64,000 nt of DNA from Streptococcus mitis (GTDB lineage: Bacteria; Bacillota; Bacilli; Lactobacillales; Streptococcaceae). The stretch is from contig NZ_JPFU01000009.1 of assembly GCF_000722695.1 (NCBI RefSeq), forward strand, positions 62,001-126,000. Reading direction: 5' to 3'. The notes under the pieces were generated by a model that worked only from the letters and a program-made list of their open reading frames with translations, was not told the DNA's origin and did not search any database. A program made the translations under genes and the position numbers. This document shows positions 37,101 through 45,304 of this stretch, in pieces (the first letter of the stretch is position 1; the number at the start of each line of letters is the position of its first letter).

Positions 37101-40100
37101 TAACAGCAGTACTTGAAACAAATACGATTACTCGTGGAAGTGAAGAAACAAAAACTGTAGAAGCAACTGTTAATTTCGGAGAAAACAGAACGAAAAAAGT
37201 TCGTTTAACGTATAAAGTTCTTAATACATTCCCAATTGCTAATACTATTTATGACTTTAAAGATGTAACTCGAAGTAATGGACATTCAGATTATTATAGT
37301 AATACAGGAAATAATATTCCTGGTGGAATGAATTGGCTTTATAAACGTAGTGGAGGAGCAGAGCAAAGCGGAACAAGCTTTACTAGAACTCTTGCATCAG
37401 ATCCAGTAGGGAAAACGGTTTATACATTTATTGGTAGATATGACTATGGTCGTCATACAAATCGTCCAACTTCTACAGGTAATTTAGAACATTCAGCTAC
37501 ATTAGAGCATAAAGTATTTGATATTGCAGATAGTAAAAATGTTTCTGTTAGCCAAGGTACTACATTAAGTGCTGAACAGGCAAAAGCTGCTGTGAAGAAT
37601 GCTACTGGTTCTGATACTTTACCTAATGGAACAAGATATGAATGGGTAGGAAATAAGGTAGCTAGTACATCAGGTAAACAAACATTCCAAGTGAAGGTTA
37701 CATTACCAGTATCACAAACAGGGGATAATTTACCAGCTGCAACTCAAGCGACACCAAGTAAGACAATCAATGTAACGGTGAGCGTAACGCCACCAAAACC
37801 AACATTTAATAGTAATAAAGTGACTTCGACTTCACGTACTATTACAGGTACATTAGGTGGATTAAATGCGAATAGCAGTAATACGGTAGTGTCTGTTGCA
37901 TTGAATGATGGAACTAACCGAGTGTTGACAAGTGAAAATAATGGTGGAGTAAGAATCAACGGTAATACATGGACAGCTACACTTCCTGATGATGTCAAAC
38001 TTCGTACATCGGTTGCTAAAAATGGTGAAACAACTCAACCAAGAGGTTTAACAGTTACAACGAAAATTAAAGGTTCTACTACTGCAGATGATATTAGTGT
38101 AGTTAGTGATGTTAAAGCTGTTGAAATGGGTGATTACTCAGTAAATGCAACCATTGCAGGTAGCAAACATATTGATGTTAAAGTACCACATGATGCTAAA
38201 CGTATGGAATTACGATTCCACAACAGCACAGAAACAAGCAATACACCAAAAAGTATTGTTCTTGTGCGTGGAGCAGATGGTACATGGCATACAGATGCAA
38301 CAAGAGCAAATAATACAGCAGTTGCTAATGCGAATGGATATGTTGGAAGAATTAGTTCAACAGTAAGTACTACTAACCCAGCAGAAAATAATATTCGTAT
38401 TGAACTAAATGAACAAAGTGGATCTACTAAACTTCACATTAAAGAAGAATCTGCTAATGGAGATAACACTGAATCATATGGTAGTGGATTAGGACTTCGT
38501 GTATATAATCAACCAGAAGCAGGTCAAGAGCCAAGTGCGACAGGCAAGTGGAAAGTTGCTAATGTTACGAATAATAAGCCTATACTATCTTATAAAGGAT
38601 CAGAAGCAAGTAGCGAAACAGCACGTAAAGTCTTCCCATCAGGAACTACTATCACCAAGGCTATGCTAGAAAATCTAGTAACTGTTGGAGATGCAGAAGA
38701 TAAAGCTACAAATGAGACTGACCAACCGTACGGCACACCAACTGTAAAAATTGTTTCAGGATTAACAGAAACACCAGGAAAAGCAACTCCAGCTGGACGT
38801 TATACAGTAGTTCTTAAGGCGGTTGACAGTCAAGGTAAAGAAAGCGATCCGTTGACTGTGTATGTGGGAGTTGTGTCAACAGAAGTGAAATACCAACCAA
38901 AAGTAGGACAAGATACTAAGGGAGAGCCAATTGAGATTCGCGTTCCAGCTGGTGATCATCACCAAGGTGAGCCAATCACGTATACACCAACCGAAATTAA
39001 AGTAGGTGATAAAGTTTACGTTCCAGTGGATAAAGGCGACAAGACGGTAACATTAACGGATCAACCACAAATCGTAGATGTAGCCTATAAAGAAAAAGAT
39101 GCCTCAACAGTCTTGAAATACCAACCAAAAGTAGGACAAGATACTAAGGGAGAGCCAATTGAGATTCGCGTTCCAGCTGGTGATCATCACCAAGGTGAGC
39201 CAATCACGTATACACCAACCGAAATTAAAGTAGGTGATAAAGTTTACGTTCCAGTGGATAAAGGCGACAAGACGGTAACATTAACGGATCAACCACAAAT
39301 CGTAGATGTAGCCTATAAAGAAAAAGATGCCTCAACAGTCTTGAAATACCAACCAAAAGTAGGACAAGATACTAAGGGAGAGCCAATTGAGATTCGCGTT
39401 CCAGCTGGTGATCATCACCAAGGTGAGCCAATCACGTATACACCAACCGAAATTAAAGTAGGTGATAAAGTTTACGTTCCAGTGGATAAAGGCGACAAGA
39501 CGGTAACATTAACGGATCAACCACAAATCGTAGATGTAGCCTATAAAGAAAAAGATGCCTCAACAGTCTTGAAATACCAACCAAAAGTAGGACAAGATAC
39601 TAAGGGAGAGCCAATTGAGATTCGCGTTCCAGCTGGTGATCATCACCAAGGTGAGCCAATCACGTATACACCAACCGAAATTAAAGTAGGTGATAAAGTT
39701 TACGTTCCAGTGGATAAAGGCGACAAGACGGTAACATTAACGGATCAACCACAAATCGTAGATGTAGCCTATAAAGAAAAACCAGCTACATCAACCCCAA
39801 CATTTACGGTAGGAACACAAAATCCACAAACAGGAAATGTTGAAGTAACAGTTGATGGAGTTCCTGAAGGTACTAAAATTAAATTGCCAGGTATTGCTAG
39901 TGAAAAAGTTGTGACTGGAGGAAAAGTAGAGTTAACTCATAACGAATTACCTAAAAATCCAACAACAGGAAAAGGAATTGCCCAAGAAGATGGTAAACTT
40001 CCAAAAGAAGGAACTAGCGATATTACAATTCCTGGTAAATTAACTAGGGCTAAAGGTGAACCTGCAAGAGAATTTGAAGTAACCATTCCACTACCAATTG

Positions 40101-41500
40101 TAGTTCCAGATCCAGAACATTTAACACCGAAAGAAGTCGAAAAATTGGTGGATAAAGTTAAAGAATCTAATCCAAATACAATTGTTACAGCGGATGATAA
40201 GGGTAATGTTACTGTAACTGATAAGACAACTGGAGAATCAGTACTAATCCCAGCAAAAGATCTAACTGTTAAAGACTTCGAACCAGTGAAACCAAGCGAA
40301 AAAGTTCCAGTCAAAGACAAAGCCCACTTAACTCCAGAAGAGAAGAAACAAGTGGCAGACAAAGTCAAAGACAAGAACCCAGGTAAGGAAGTAACAGTAG
40401 GAGACGATGGCACAGCAACAGTGACAGATCCAACAACAGGAATCAGTCATACAATTCCAGGAACAGAGCTAGTAAACCAAGACTTCGAACTAGTGAAACC
40501 AACCGACAAAGTTCCAGTCAAAGACACAGCCCACTTAACTCCAGAAGAGAAGAAACAAGTGGCAGACAAAGTCAAAGACAAGAACCCAGGTAAGGAAGTA
40601 ACAGTAGGAGACGACGGAACAGCAACAGTGACAGATCCGACAACAGGAATCAGTCATACAATTCCAGGAACAGACTTAGTGAACCAAGACTTTGAACCAG
40701 TAATACCAGCTGATAAGATTCCAGTAAAAGATCCTGATAACTTAACACAAGAAGAACAGGATAAAGTAAAAGAATCAGTTGAAAAAGCTAATCCAGGTAA
40801 AAAAGTAACAGTAGATAAAACTGGAAAAGTTACAATAACTGATCCAAATACTGATATAAGTCATGAGATACCAGGAGAAAAATTAATAACTCTTGTTCCA
40901 CCAGTTGTTGATATTCCTGAATATACATCTCCAATAGGAACAACAGGTGTTGATGAAAATGGAAATCTTATTGAACCTCCAATTAAGCATCAAACTAAAC
41001 TTCTCATCACTAAATGGGTTGATGAAAAAGGTAACGAGCTAAAACCAGCAGATGCAAAAGCACCAAAAGTTTTAGGTGAAGCGAACGAAGCATTTGAACA
41101 TGGTGAAATTGAAGGGTATGTATTTGTAAGAACAGAAACTAAAGGTGATGTTGTAACTCACGTCTTCAGAAAAGTGAGCCAAGTTAGACCAACAGGTGAC
41201 GGTCAACAAAGACCAGCTACTCCATCTGACGTTACAAATTCTAGACAGAATACTGCTAACCCTGCTGAGGTGCCAGCTACTCAACCTACTGAACAACCAA
41301 GTCAAACAGTTGAAGTACCTGCTCAATTGCCGCATGAAGTGTCTGAAACTGATTCATCAGTTTCTCAACCGCAAGCAGTATTGCCAAATACTGGTACACA
41401 AGAAGACCGTGCTACAGGTGCATTAGGAGTTCTCTCTCTTCTTGGCGCATTTGGTTTGCTATTTGCCAAAAAGAAAAAAGACGATGAAGAGGAAGCATAA
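31124..41500 (+). CDS. Giant YSIRK/LPXTG cell-wall-anchored surface protein (3458 aa)
   Basis: A YSIRK-type signal peptide (YSIRK at 16-20, cleavage near residue 43) directs secretion at the division septum. A helical, probably coiled segment (about 95-170) leads into a large unique N-terminal region (about 300-850), then a series of Ig/Rib-like modules recognisable by DTVAPTV and RGAxxNxxF repeats. Four identical 76-residue repeats lie at about 2590-2886, then four 67-69-residue repeats with a VPVKDxAHLTPEE core (about 2994-3267), a MucBP-like module (TKWVDEKGNELKP, about 3289-3352), a Pro/Thr/Gln-rich wall region, LPNTG at 3420-3424, a hydrophobic helix and a basic/acidic tail. Sortase A should anchor it. 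Adhesin role is inferred. Its A-rich, low-GC codon use differs from neighbouring core genes. Confidence 0.9.
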   Translation: MFGKKSNDNGEKLYRYSIRKYHFGAASVAVAALMFFANGAVKADTLPVSPVTANTEKVNAGVTGLTEGVPPKENLIEKSKEVESDKTPAAQKQVDKSPLVQAISELQAAIAKVDEESLLSLSNQLSQLTDENKRLLDGEDISKETLTNQVNRVQSLTEQVRQLKSKTEDKTSNKEDRADSKAQNTKELKVSDKAVTPTNQAEEIKAVQKDENKGEDTANKDKLEALSKNLITYLDTAKKIERPETKKLLEGVEEIVRSVKNGLANPKLTASEIEELMKQGKQAEKKLALAVTREHSGKRDSLNGNKMLPESYFRAPNTREGANTEFGNAYTAWMITNDDVRRFQSAGINDPNYHGYNYPVGTFLYNSNNAENSPINNNNMQGPQRIAWTRNRVYVQVNRVSGNEQSGYEFNWKIQFNNGHEPHQKPFYYFTLPDGHNFSSSVVLKENESQIATGTIEDVLEKSKGLLNGKMGTTEGVNGGEYYKGTGLINGRPYIQAPIRTLEDFVKNSTNYYFNRSGVNGDIIQKSDFLFENIRNSTKNIIAIQPQGRNPGGFNHSYSFEFTTHSNSGDAPYYVAGVKTYETTLGLTQHRSYSQWGTLKDAYTIKTDSFTNGDFKKKTFLKGTQLGAFENSSYSFNSDAVSTVMGDRFIDAGLVLRNNTTGQDERPRKGGLLLKITPTATIDGSKYSHIHNFYNYNNPNDALTNSKDRTKGGHLAYLEGTYNGSTIKIPFSFNIVTQSDIFEPIKNEAKENQARKTTDNLGNATDFISGYNNVSSRIPDLFTNWNEGNADTFRNIFKGNSDRFPGSSNDIKSRAIKNVEWADGNSNLTGEKIVPVKVRYTPQGAAAYEETKYVTLPRELNNLSIGQVLTEAQKQKIIELAKTTFDADSASFDTNAAKVGVKKQVKITYMDNEKNASTGNKDDSVRYVDFHFTNLTVPDSNKPVVTMNGRTLTTNAEENQFIIYRGAAFNPTFNVTDESRIGSLMVRNLPKGVYFNKVDNVDKERVGTTTVLNHTISGDDSNKVADDATLGEQIASVEASDQYGNRETYKFKYRIVDIQAKNSTTENRAVGSTLGDPHDHFKVAESDTIANDKYYPDRMQFKWKEIDLRNIRITDVDNNTKLNELGRITKYTATAIFPSTVNTKTIDRVNYTIYTPAQKAVAMTFNVTDTVAPTVKMTNPTNNTESVLGSNENNLPVVEVFRGATLNIPLKMFDNNTNGKINIKHISGLPTGVNLNNGNTLSQNSGSETNPATATITGRVDPNAALGTNTVTLKVSDDATGSENKGNQAILKFKVKTYDLAFEDRGIRVDDNTRSDVLRLNETSVDPNHYLTTTDGTNRGDGNFGSDMKFRYLKGNTEIREYVSFDKIGKHSVKARAYFPNSKTSTKGLPTNPTTGLTGDTASVAGRGYLEKTVEFNVKPNTPTISQPQFYGTASSKPTVTVENLPTNAQLQNGATVTVELYQGTTKVASKTVTDRNGTTTLSAENFTANLTEGQQVHAVVKVSGGQGATAYSVNSDNSENRNVTGRSRLSNLATDKLVVQVQDLTNNRRGTLSEAEKNTIKQAIFEANKNGVLRGKQASDITISDTGLITALDKDNKIAELQIDPRNNVVTRFAHIRDDYNITFTNNGKPANRSTDPGFEWSQDRKSLIYKFDATSGVALQTNEVLKTITATPKNSQGQPSLTTVTGNDKALGEANSNGFSRNTSTGYFSKNGVGVNVLDLVNPTSYGGGGNVDNTTNKLVENNRTDINNRNIVGTTLGNDNISAANSANAIPLTNVVKGQNGNSLVVRKQLYLMPKYTNNELLADRGTTNANNTNVINVYFVPVDPTAPRVERSTSNTLATTSAQANRLADNTSFASLAKLTDNYDKDDVTNPSSNTVRNKLNMWVKKGNTKVQIVENGVEKTAVINSLKKEIDPATYEVIAKTSDASGNQSHADSAEGASLGYFKVGYNLVARDIINVKRGETITADELKRFIQVQEGNEKVDLPQGATVTAVLETNTITRGSEETKTVEATVNFGENRTKKVRLTYKVLNTFPIANTIYDFKDVTRSNGHSDYYSNTGNNIPGGMNWLYKRSGGAEQSGTSFTRTLASDPVGKTVYTFIGRYDYGRHTNRPTSTGNLEHSATLEHKVFDIADSKNVSVSQGTTLSAEQAKAAVKNATGSDTLPNGTRYEWVGNKVASTSGKQTFQVKVTLPVSQTGDNLPAATQATPSKTINVTVSVTPPKPTFNSNKVTSTSRTITGTLGGLNANSSNTVVSVALNDGTNRVLTSENNGGVRINGNTWTATLPDDVKLRTSVAKNGETTQPRGLTVTTKIKGSTTADDISVVSDVKAVEMGDYSVNATIAGSKHIDVKVPHDAKRMELRFHNSTETSNTPKSIVLVRGADGTWHTDATRANNTAVANANGYVGRISSTVSTTNPAENNIRIELNEQSGSTKLHIKEESANGDNTESYGSGLGLRVYNQPEAGQEPSATGKWKVANVTNNKPILSYKGSEASSETARKVFPSGTTITKAMLENLVTVGDAEDKATNETDQPYGTPTVKIVSGLTETPGKATPAGRYTVVLKAVDSQGKESDPLTVYVGVVSTEVKYQPKVGQDTKGEPIEIRVPAGDHHQGEPITYTPTEIKVGDKVYVPVDKGDKTVTLTDQPQIVDVAYKEKDASTVLKYQPKVGQDTKGEPIEIRVPAGDHHQGEPITYTPTEIKVGDKVYVPVDKGDKTVTLTDQPQIVDVAYKEKDASTVLKYQPKVGQDTKGEPIEIRVPAGDHHQGEPITYTPTEIKVGDKVYVPVDKGDKTVTLTDQPQIVDVAYKEKDASTVLKYQPKVGQDTKGEPIEIRVPAGDHHQGEPITYTPTEIKVGDKVYVPVDKGDKTVTLTDQPQIVDVAYKEKPATSTPTFTVGTQNPQTGNVEVTVDGVPEGTKIKLPGIASEKVVTGGKVELTHNELPKNPTTGKGIAQEDGKLPKEGTSDITIPGKLTRAKGEPAREFEVTIPLPIVVPDPEHLTPKEVEKLVDKVKESNPNTIVTADDKGNVTVTDKTTGESVLIPAKDLTVKDFEPVKPSEKVPVKDKAHLTPEEKKQVADKVKDKNPGKEVTVGDDGTATVTDPTTGISHTIPGTELVNQDFELVKPTDKVPVKDTAHLTPEEKKQVADKVKDKNPGKEVTVGDDGTATVTDPTTGISHTIPGTDLVNQDFEPVIPADKIPVKDPDNLTQEEQDKVKESVEKANPGKKVTVDKTGKVTITDPNTDISHEIPGEKLITLVPPVVDIPEYTSPIGTTGVDENGNLIEPPIKHQTKLLITKWVDEKGNELKPADAKAPKVLGEANEAFEHGEIEGYVFVRTETKGDVVTHVFRKVSQVRPTGDGQQRPATPSDVTNSRQNTANPAEVPATQPTEQPSQTVEVPAQLPHEVSETDSSVSQPQAVLPNTGTQEDRATGALGVLSLLGAFGLLFAKKKKDDEEEA
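38891..39781 (+). repeat. Four identical 228-bp tandem repeats in the adhesin gene
   Basis: Units start at 38891, 39119, 39347 and 39575. By eye they are base-for-base identical; the fourth diverges from 39782 on. Each encodes 76 residues beginning YQPKVGQDTKGEPIEIRVPA. The identity suggests recent expansion or homogenisation, and the copy number may vary between strains or be collapsed by short-read assembly. Confidence 0.95.
40103..40925 (+). repeat. Four diverged 201-207-bp repeats in the adhesin gene
   Basis: Units begin near 40103, 40304, 40511 and 40718. Units 2 and 3 are almost identical (KAHLTPEEKKQVADKVKDKN...), while 1 and 4 are older variants. They encode 67-69-residue modules ending in a TTGxSHxIPGxxL strand pattern and form a stalk next to the wall-anchoring region. 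Confidence 0.9.
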
Positions 41501-41556
41501 ATAGATGATCTCATCTGATCCTTAGTAGCTTTCCCTACATAAAGTCTTTGGAAATC

Positions 41557-41606
41557 AAAAAGAACTAGAAAACTCACTCATTTGTGAGAACTCTAGTTCT
41601 TTTTTT
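41557..41606 (+). terminator. Terminator after the adhesin gene
   Basis: AAAAAGAACTAGA / TCTAGTTCTTTTT stem with a 22-nt loop that has its own ACTCAC/GTGAG pairing, then a T-run. Same outer stem as the terminator at 5366. Confidence 0.85.
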
Positions 41607-41667
41607 GTATTTCATAAACATTTCATATTTGAATTTTATAATAGTCTTACAAATATGGAGGTGACAA

Positions 41668-42945
41668 ATGAATCCATTTCAAAGAGCTTGGGCTTATGTC
41701 AGCAGAAAACGACTGAGAAGTTTTATTTTATTTCTGATTTTATTGGTCTTATTAGCAGGAATTTCAGCCTGTTTGACTCTGATGAAGTCCAATAAAACAG
41801 TGGAAACCAATCTTTACAAATCACTCAACACATCTTTTTCTATTAAGAAGATAGAAAATGGTCAGACTTTTAAGTTGTCAGATCTAGCGTCCGTGAGCAA
41901 GATTAAAGGACTGGAAAATGTCTCTCCTGAATTCGAGACGGTTGCAAAGTTGAAAGACAAGGAAGCGGTGAGTGGTGAGCAGAGTGTAGAACGTGATGAC
42001 TTGTCCGCTGAAGATAAGAACTTGGTTAGTTTAACGGCTCTTGAGGATTCATCCAAGGATGTCACCTTTACCAGTTCAGCTTTCAATCTAAAAGAAGGGC
42101 GATACCTTCAAAAAGGGGATTCAAAGAAAATCATCATCCACGAAGAGCTAGCTAAGAAGAATAGTCTTTCGCTTCATGACAAGATTACCTTAGATGCTAG
42201 TCAGTCAGAAGCTGGGAAAGGACAAACTGTCGAGTTTGAAATCGTCGGAATTTTCTCTGGTAAAAAACAAGAGAAATTTACAGGCTTGTCTTCAGACTTC
42301 AGTGAAAACCAGGTCTTTACAGACTATGAAAGTAGCCAGACCCTTTTGGGGAATAGTGAAGCTCAAGTCAGTGCAGCTCGCTTCTATGTAGAAAGTCCTA
42401 AGGAAATGGACGGACTCATGAAGCAGGTAGAAAACTTGGCATTGGAAAGTCAAGGTTACCAAGTTGAGAAGGAGAACAAGGCATTTGAACAAATCAAAGA
42501 CTCAGTAGCAACCTTCCAAACCTTCCTGACCATCTTCCTTTATGGGATGTTGATAGCAGGAGCAGGAGCCTTAATTTTGGTTTTGTCTCTCTGGTTGAGG
42601 GAAAGGGTCTACGAAGTGGGAATTTTACTTGCACTTGGAAAAGGTAAGAGCTCGATTTTTCTACAATTCTGTTTAGAGGTAGTTTTGGTATCTCTTGGTG
42701 CTCTGCTTCCAGCATTTGCTACAGGAAACGCAATCATAACTTACCTACTCCAAACCCTACTAGCAAGTGTAGACCAGGCAGCCCTACAAGACACGCTAGC
42801 TAAAGCAAGTGGTCTATCAAGTAGTTTATTATCTTTTGCAGAATCCTATGTTTTTCTAGTTCTGCTTAGTTGCTTATCACTAGCCTTTTGTTTCCTATTT
42901 TTATTTAGAAAATCGCCTAAGGAAATTTTATCATCTATTAGTTAA
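41668..42945 (+). CDS. vex1: ABC transporter permease Vex1 (MacB/FtsX type)
   Basis: 425 residues. One N-terminal membrane helix (FILFLILLVLLAGISACL), an extracellular MacB-like domain (about residues 45-275) and three C-terminal helices with an FtsX domain. With Vex2 and Vex3 it forms the Vex exporter; in pneumococcus it sits next to vncRS and has been linked to vancomycin tolerance and Pep27 export, a disputed link. A TATAAT at 41637 and the ribosome site GGAGGTG precede it. Identification rests on the vex1-2-3/vncRS/fba gene order plus family. Confidence 0.87.
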   Translation: MNPFQRAWAYVSRKRLRSFILFLILLVLLAGISACLTLMKSNKTVETNLYKSLNTSFSIKKIENGQTFKLSDLASVSKIKGLENVSPEFETVAKLKDKEAVSGEQSVERDDLSAEDKNLVSLTALEDSSKDVTFTSSAFNLKEGRYLQKGDSKKIIIHEELAKKNSLSLHDKITLDASQSEAGKGQTVEFEIVGIFSGKKQEKFTGLSSDFSENQVFTDYESSQTLLGNSEAQVSAARFYVESPKEMDGLMKQVENLALESQGYQVEKENKAFEQIKDSVATFQTFLTIFLYGMLIAGAGALILVLSLWLRERVYEVGILLALGKGKSSIFLQFCLEVVLVSLGALLPAFATGNAIITYLLQTLLASVDQAALQDTLAKASGLSSSLLSFAESYVFLVLLSCLSLAFCFLFLFRKSPKEILSSIS

Positions 42946-42957
42946 GAAGGAGAAATC

Positions 42958-43590
42958 ATGACTTTATTACAATTACAAGATGTTACCTACCGTTATAAGA
43001 ACACTGCTGAGGCAGTTTTATATCAGATCAATTATAATTTTGAACCCGGGAAATTTTATAGTATTATTGGGGAGTCAGGAGCAGGAAAATCTACTCTCTT
43101 GTCCCTCCTGGCTGGTCTAGATAGTCCTGTTGAAGGTTCTATTCTTTTCCAAGGAGAGGACATTCGTAAGAAGGGGTATTCTTACCATCGTATGCACCAT
43201 ATTTCCTTGGTCTTTCAAAATTATAACTTGATAGATTATCTTTCTCCACTGGAAAATATCCGCTTGGTCAACAAAAAGGCAAGTAAGGATACACTTCTTG
43301 AACTTGGTTTGGATGAAAGTCAGATCAAGCGGAATGTTCTCCAGTTATCAGGTGGTCAACAACAACGTGTGGCTATTGCTCGCAGTTTGGTATCGGAAGC
43401 TCCAGTTATTCTAGCTGATGAGCCAACAGGAAATCTGGACCCTAAAACTGCTGGAGATATTGTCGAACTGCTCAAATCACTTGCCCAGAAAACAGGTAAA
43501 TGTGTCATCGTCGTCACCCACAGTAAAGAAGTGGCACAAGCGTCAGATATTACACTTGAATTGAAGGATAAGAAACTGATTGAAATATAG
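42958..43590 (+). CDS. vex2: ABC transporter ATP-binding protein Vex2
   Basis: 210 residues. LolD/MacB-class ATPase: Walker A GESGAGKST, Q-loop VFQNYNLI, signature LSGGQQQRVAIAR, Walker B VILADEPTGNLD and switch His (VVTHS). It powers the two Vex permeases at the membrane. It starts 12 bases after vex1 with ribosome site AAGGAG. The following gene, vex3, is separated by an unusually long 334-bp gap holding a structured element. Confidence 0.92.
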   Translation: MTLLQLQDVTYRYKNTAEAVLYQINYNFEPGKFYSIIGESGAGKSTLLSLLAGLDSPVEGSILFQGEDIRKKGYSYHRMHHISLVFQNYNLIDYLSPLENIRLVNKKASKDTLLELGLDESQIKRNVLQLSGGQQQRVAIARSLVSEAPVILADEPTGNLDPKTAGDIVELLKSLAQKTGKCVIVVTHSKEVAQASDITLELKDKKLIEI

Positions 43591-43673
43591 AATCTAGTTA
43601 TTAAACTTTAAAATAGTATTAGTTGGTAACCAGATACGTGTAAAGTAATAATAAACGAAGTGAGTCTTTAACA

Positions 43674-43862
43674 ACTATTTCCCGCAGTAGTGATAGCCTA
43701 GATAATAACAAAGTTATTATCTAGGCCGGAATTTTTGAGAGTAAAATAGTTTGGGGAACTATTTTAGCCTGAGCATAGAAATTAAAGGGCGAAGGGCTCA
43801 AAAATTAGGGATGAAATTCCTACAGGAAGTTGCTCCCGTCCGCACAATCTAAGGGAAATAGT
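43674..43862. repeat. Structured 189-bp element between vex2 and vex3 (SPRITE-like or ncRNA)
   Basis: Flanked by 10-bp inverted ends (ACTATTTCCC and GGGAAATAGT). Inside are a perfect 14-bp hairpin with a 3-nt loop (GCCTAGATAATAAC / GTTATTATCTAGGC, 43696-43726), a 10-bp hairpin TAAAATAGTT / AACTATTTTA (43742-43766), and a GGGA...TCCC stem near 43808-43838. Coding potential is nil. The size and folding recall the SPRITE class of pneumococcal repeats, but I could not compare it with a reference. It could equally be a small RNA or leader of vex3. Confidence 0.55.
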
Positions 43863-43924
43863 AAAAAAATAATTTATATAAGTTATAAGACATTGAAATA
43901 AAACAAAACCTAGAAAGGAAACCT

Positions 43925-45304
43925 ATGTTACACAACGCATTTGCCTATGTTACAAGGAAGTTTTTCAAATCGATTGTCATCTTCCTGATTATTCTCCTCA
44001 TGGCGAGCTTGAGTTTGGTTGGCTTGTCAATCAAGGGAGCTACTGCCAAGGCTTCTCAGGAGACCTTTAAAAATATCACCAATAGCTTCTCCATGCAAAT
44101 CAATCGTCGCGTCAATCAAGGAACGCCACGTGGAGCTGGGAATATTAAGGGTGAAGATATCAAAAAAATCACCGAAAACAAGGCCATCGAGTCTTATGTT
44201 AAGCGCATCAACGCTATCGGAGATTTGACTGGATATGAACTTATCGAAACTCCAGAAACCAAGAAAAATCTGACACCTGACCGTGCCAAACATTTTGGAA
44301 GTAGCTTGATGATTACAGGTGTCAATGACTCCTCTAAAGAAGACAAATTTGTCTCTGGTTCCTATAAACTGGTCGAAGGTGAGCACCTAACCAACGATGA
44401 CAAGGACAAGATCCTCCTGCACAAGGACTTGGCAACCAAACACGGCTGGAAAGTAGGGGATAAGGTCAAACTAGACTCTAATATCTACGATGCCGATAAT
44501 GAAAAAGGTGCCAAGGAAACAGTTGAAGTGACAATCAAGGGACTCTTTGATGGTCACAATAAGTCAGCAGTAACCTATTCACAAGAACTATACGAAAATA
44601 CAGCTATTACAGACATTCACACTGCTGCAAAACTTTATGGCTACACAGAAGACACAGCCATTTATGGGGACGCAACCTTCTTTGTAACAGCGGACAAGAA
44701 CTTAGATGACGTCATGAAAGAGTTGAATGGCATCAGTGGTATCAACTGGAAGAGCTACACACTCGTTAAGAGCTCCTCTAACTACCCAGCTCTTGAGCAA
44801 TCCATCTCTGGTATGTACAAGATGGCCAACCTCCTCTTCTGGGGCAGCTTGAGTTTCTCAGTTCTTCTCCTTGCCCTCTTGCTTAGTCTTTGGATTAATG
44901 CTCGTCGTAAGGAGGTGGGGATCCTCCTCTCTATCGGTCTTAAGCAGGCAAGTATCTTGGGTCAATTCATCACTGAATCCATCTTGATTGCCATCCCTGC
45001 TCTTGTTTCTGCTTACTTCTTAGCTACTCACACAGCGCGTGCAATCGGAAATACTGTTCTTGCCAATGTCACTTCAGGTGTTGCCAAGCAAGCCAGCAAG
45101 GCTGCTCAAGCCTCTAACCTTGGTGGTGGTGCAGAAGTAGATGGCTTTAGCAAGACCTTGTCGAGCTTAGACATTTCCATTCAGACATCAGACTTTATCA
45201 TCGTCTTTGTCCTTGCCTTGGTTCTGGTGGTGGCCGTCATGGCGCTTGCTTCAAGCAATCTCCTTAGAAAACAACCAAAAGAGCTTCTGCTGGATAGCGA
45301 ATAA
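43925..45304 (+). CDS. vex3: ABC transporter permease Vex3 (MacB/FtsX type)
   Basis: 459 residues, same architecture as Vex1: one N-terminal helix (SIVIFLIILLMASLSLVGLSI), an extracellular domain of about 260 residues, then three helices and an FtsX domain with LLLALLLSLWINARRKEVGILLSIG. It is the second permease of the Vex exporter. Ribosome site AAAGGAAA. An inverted repeat (TCTGGAATA / TATTCCAGA, 45320-45357) follows but lacks a T-run. Confidence 0.87.
   Translation: MLHNAFAYVTRKFFKSIVIFLIILLMASLSLVGLSIKGATAKASQETFKNITNSFSMQINRRVNQGTPRGAGNIKGEDIKKITENKAIESYVKRINAIGDLTGYELIETPETKKNLTPDRAKHFGSSLMITGVNDSSKEDKFVSGSYKLVEGEHLTNDDKDKILLHKDLATKHGWKVGDKVKLDSNIYDADNEKGAKETVEVTIKGLFDGHNKSAVTYSQELYENTAITDIHTAAKLYGYTEDTAIYGDATFFVTADKNLDDVMKELNGISGINWKSYTLVKSSSNYPALEQSISGMYKMANLLFWGSLSFSVLLLALLLSLWINARRKEVGILLSIGLKQASILGQFITESILIAIPALVSAYFLATHTARAIGNTVLANVTSGVAKQASKAAQASNLGGGAEVDGFSKTLSSLDISIQTSDFIIVFVLALVLVVAVMALASSNLLRKQPKELLLDSE

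Noticed and set aside
38891-39781. CRISPR-like regular spacing of identical units
   Set aside because: Units are contiguous 228-bp coding repeats with no unique spacers.
33379-40413. Minus-strand frames of 70-158 codons opposite the adhesin
   Set aside because: Shadow frames of a repetitive coding sequence without start signals.
43591-43924. tRNA, T-box or known riboswitch between vex2 and vex3
   Set aside because: No tRNA cloverleaf, no T-box sequence, and no aptamer I recognise; kept only as an unnamed structured element.
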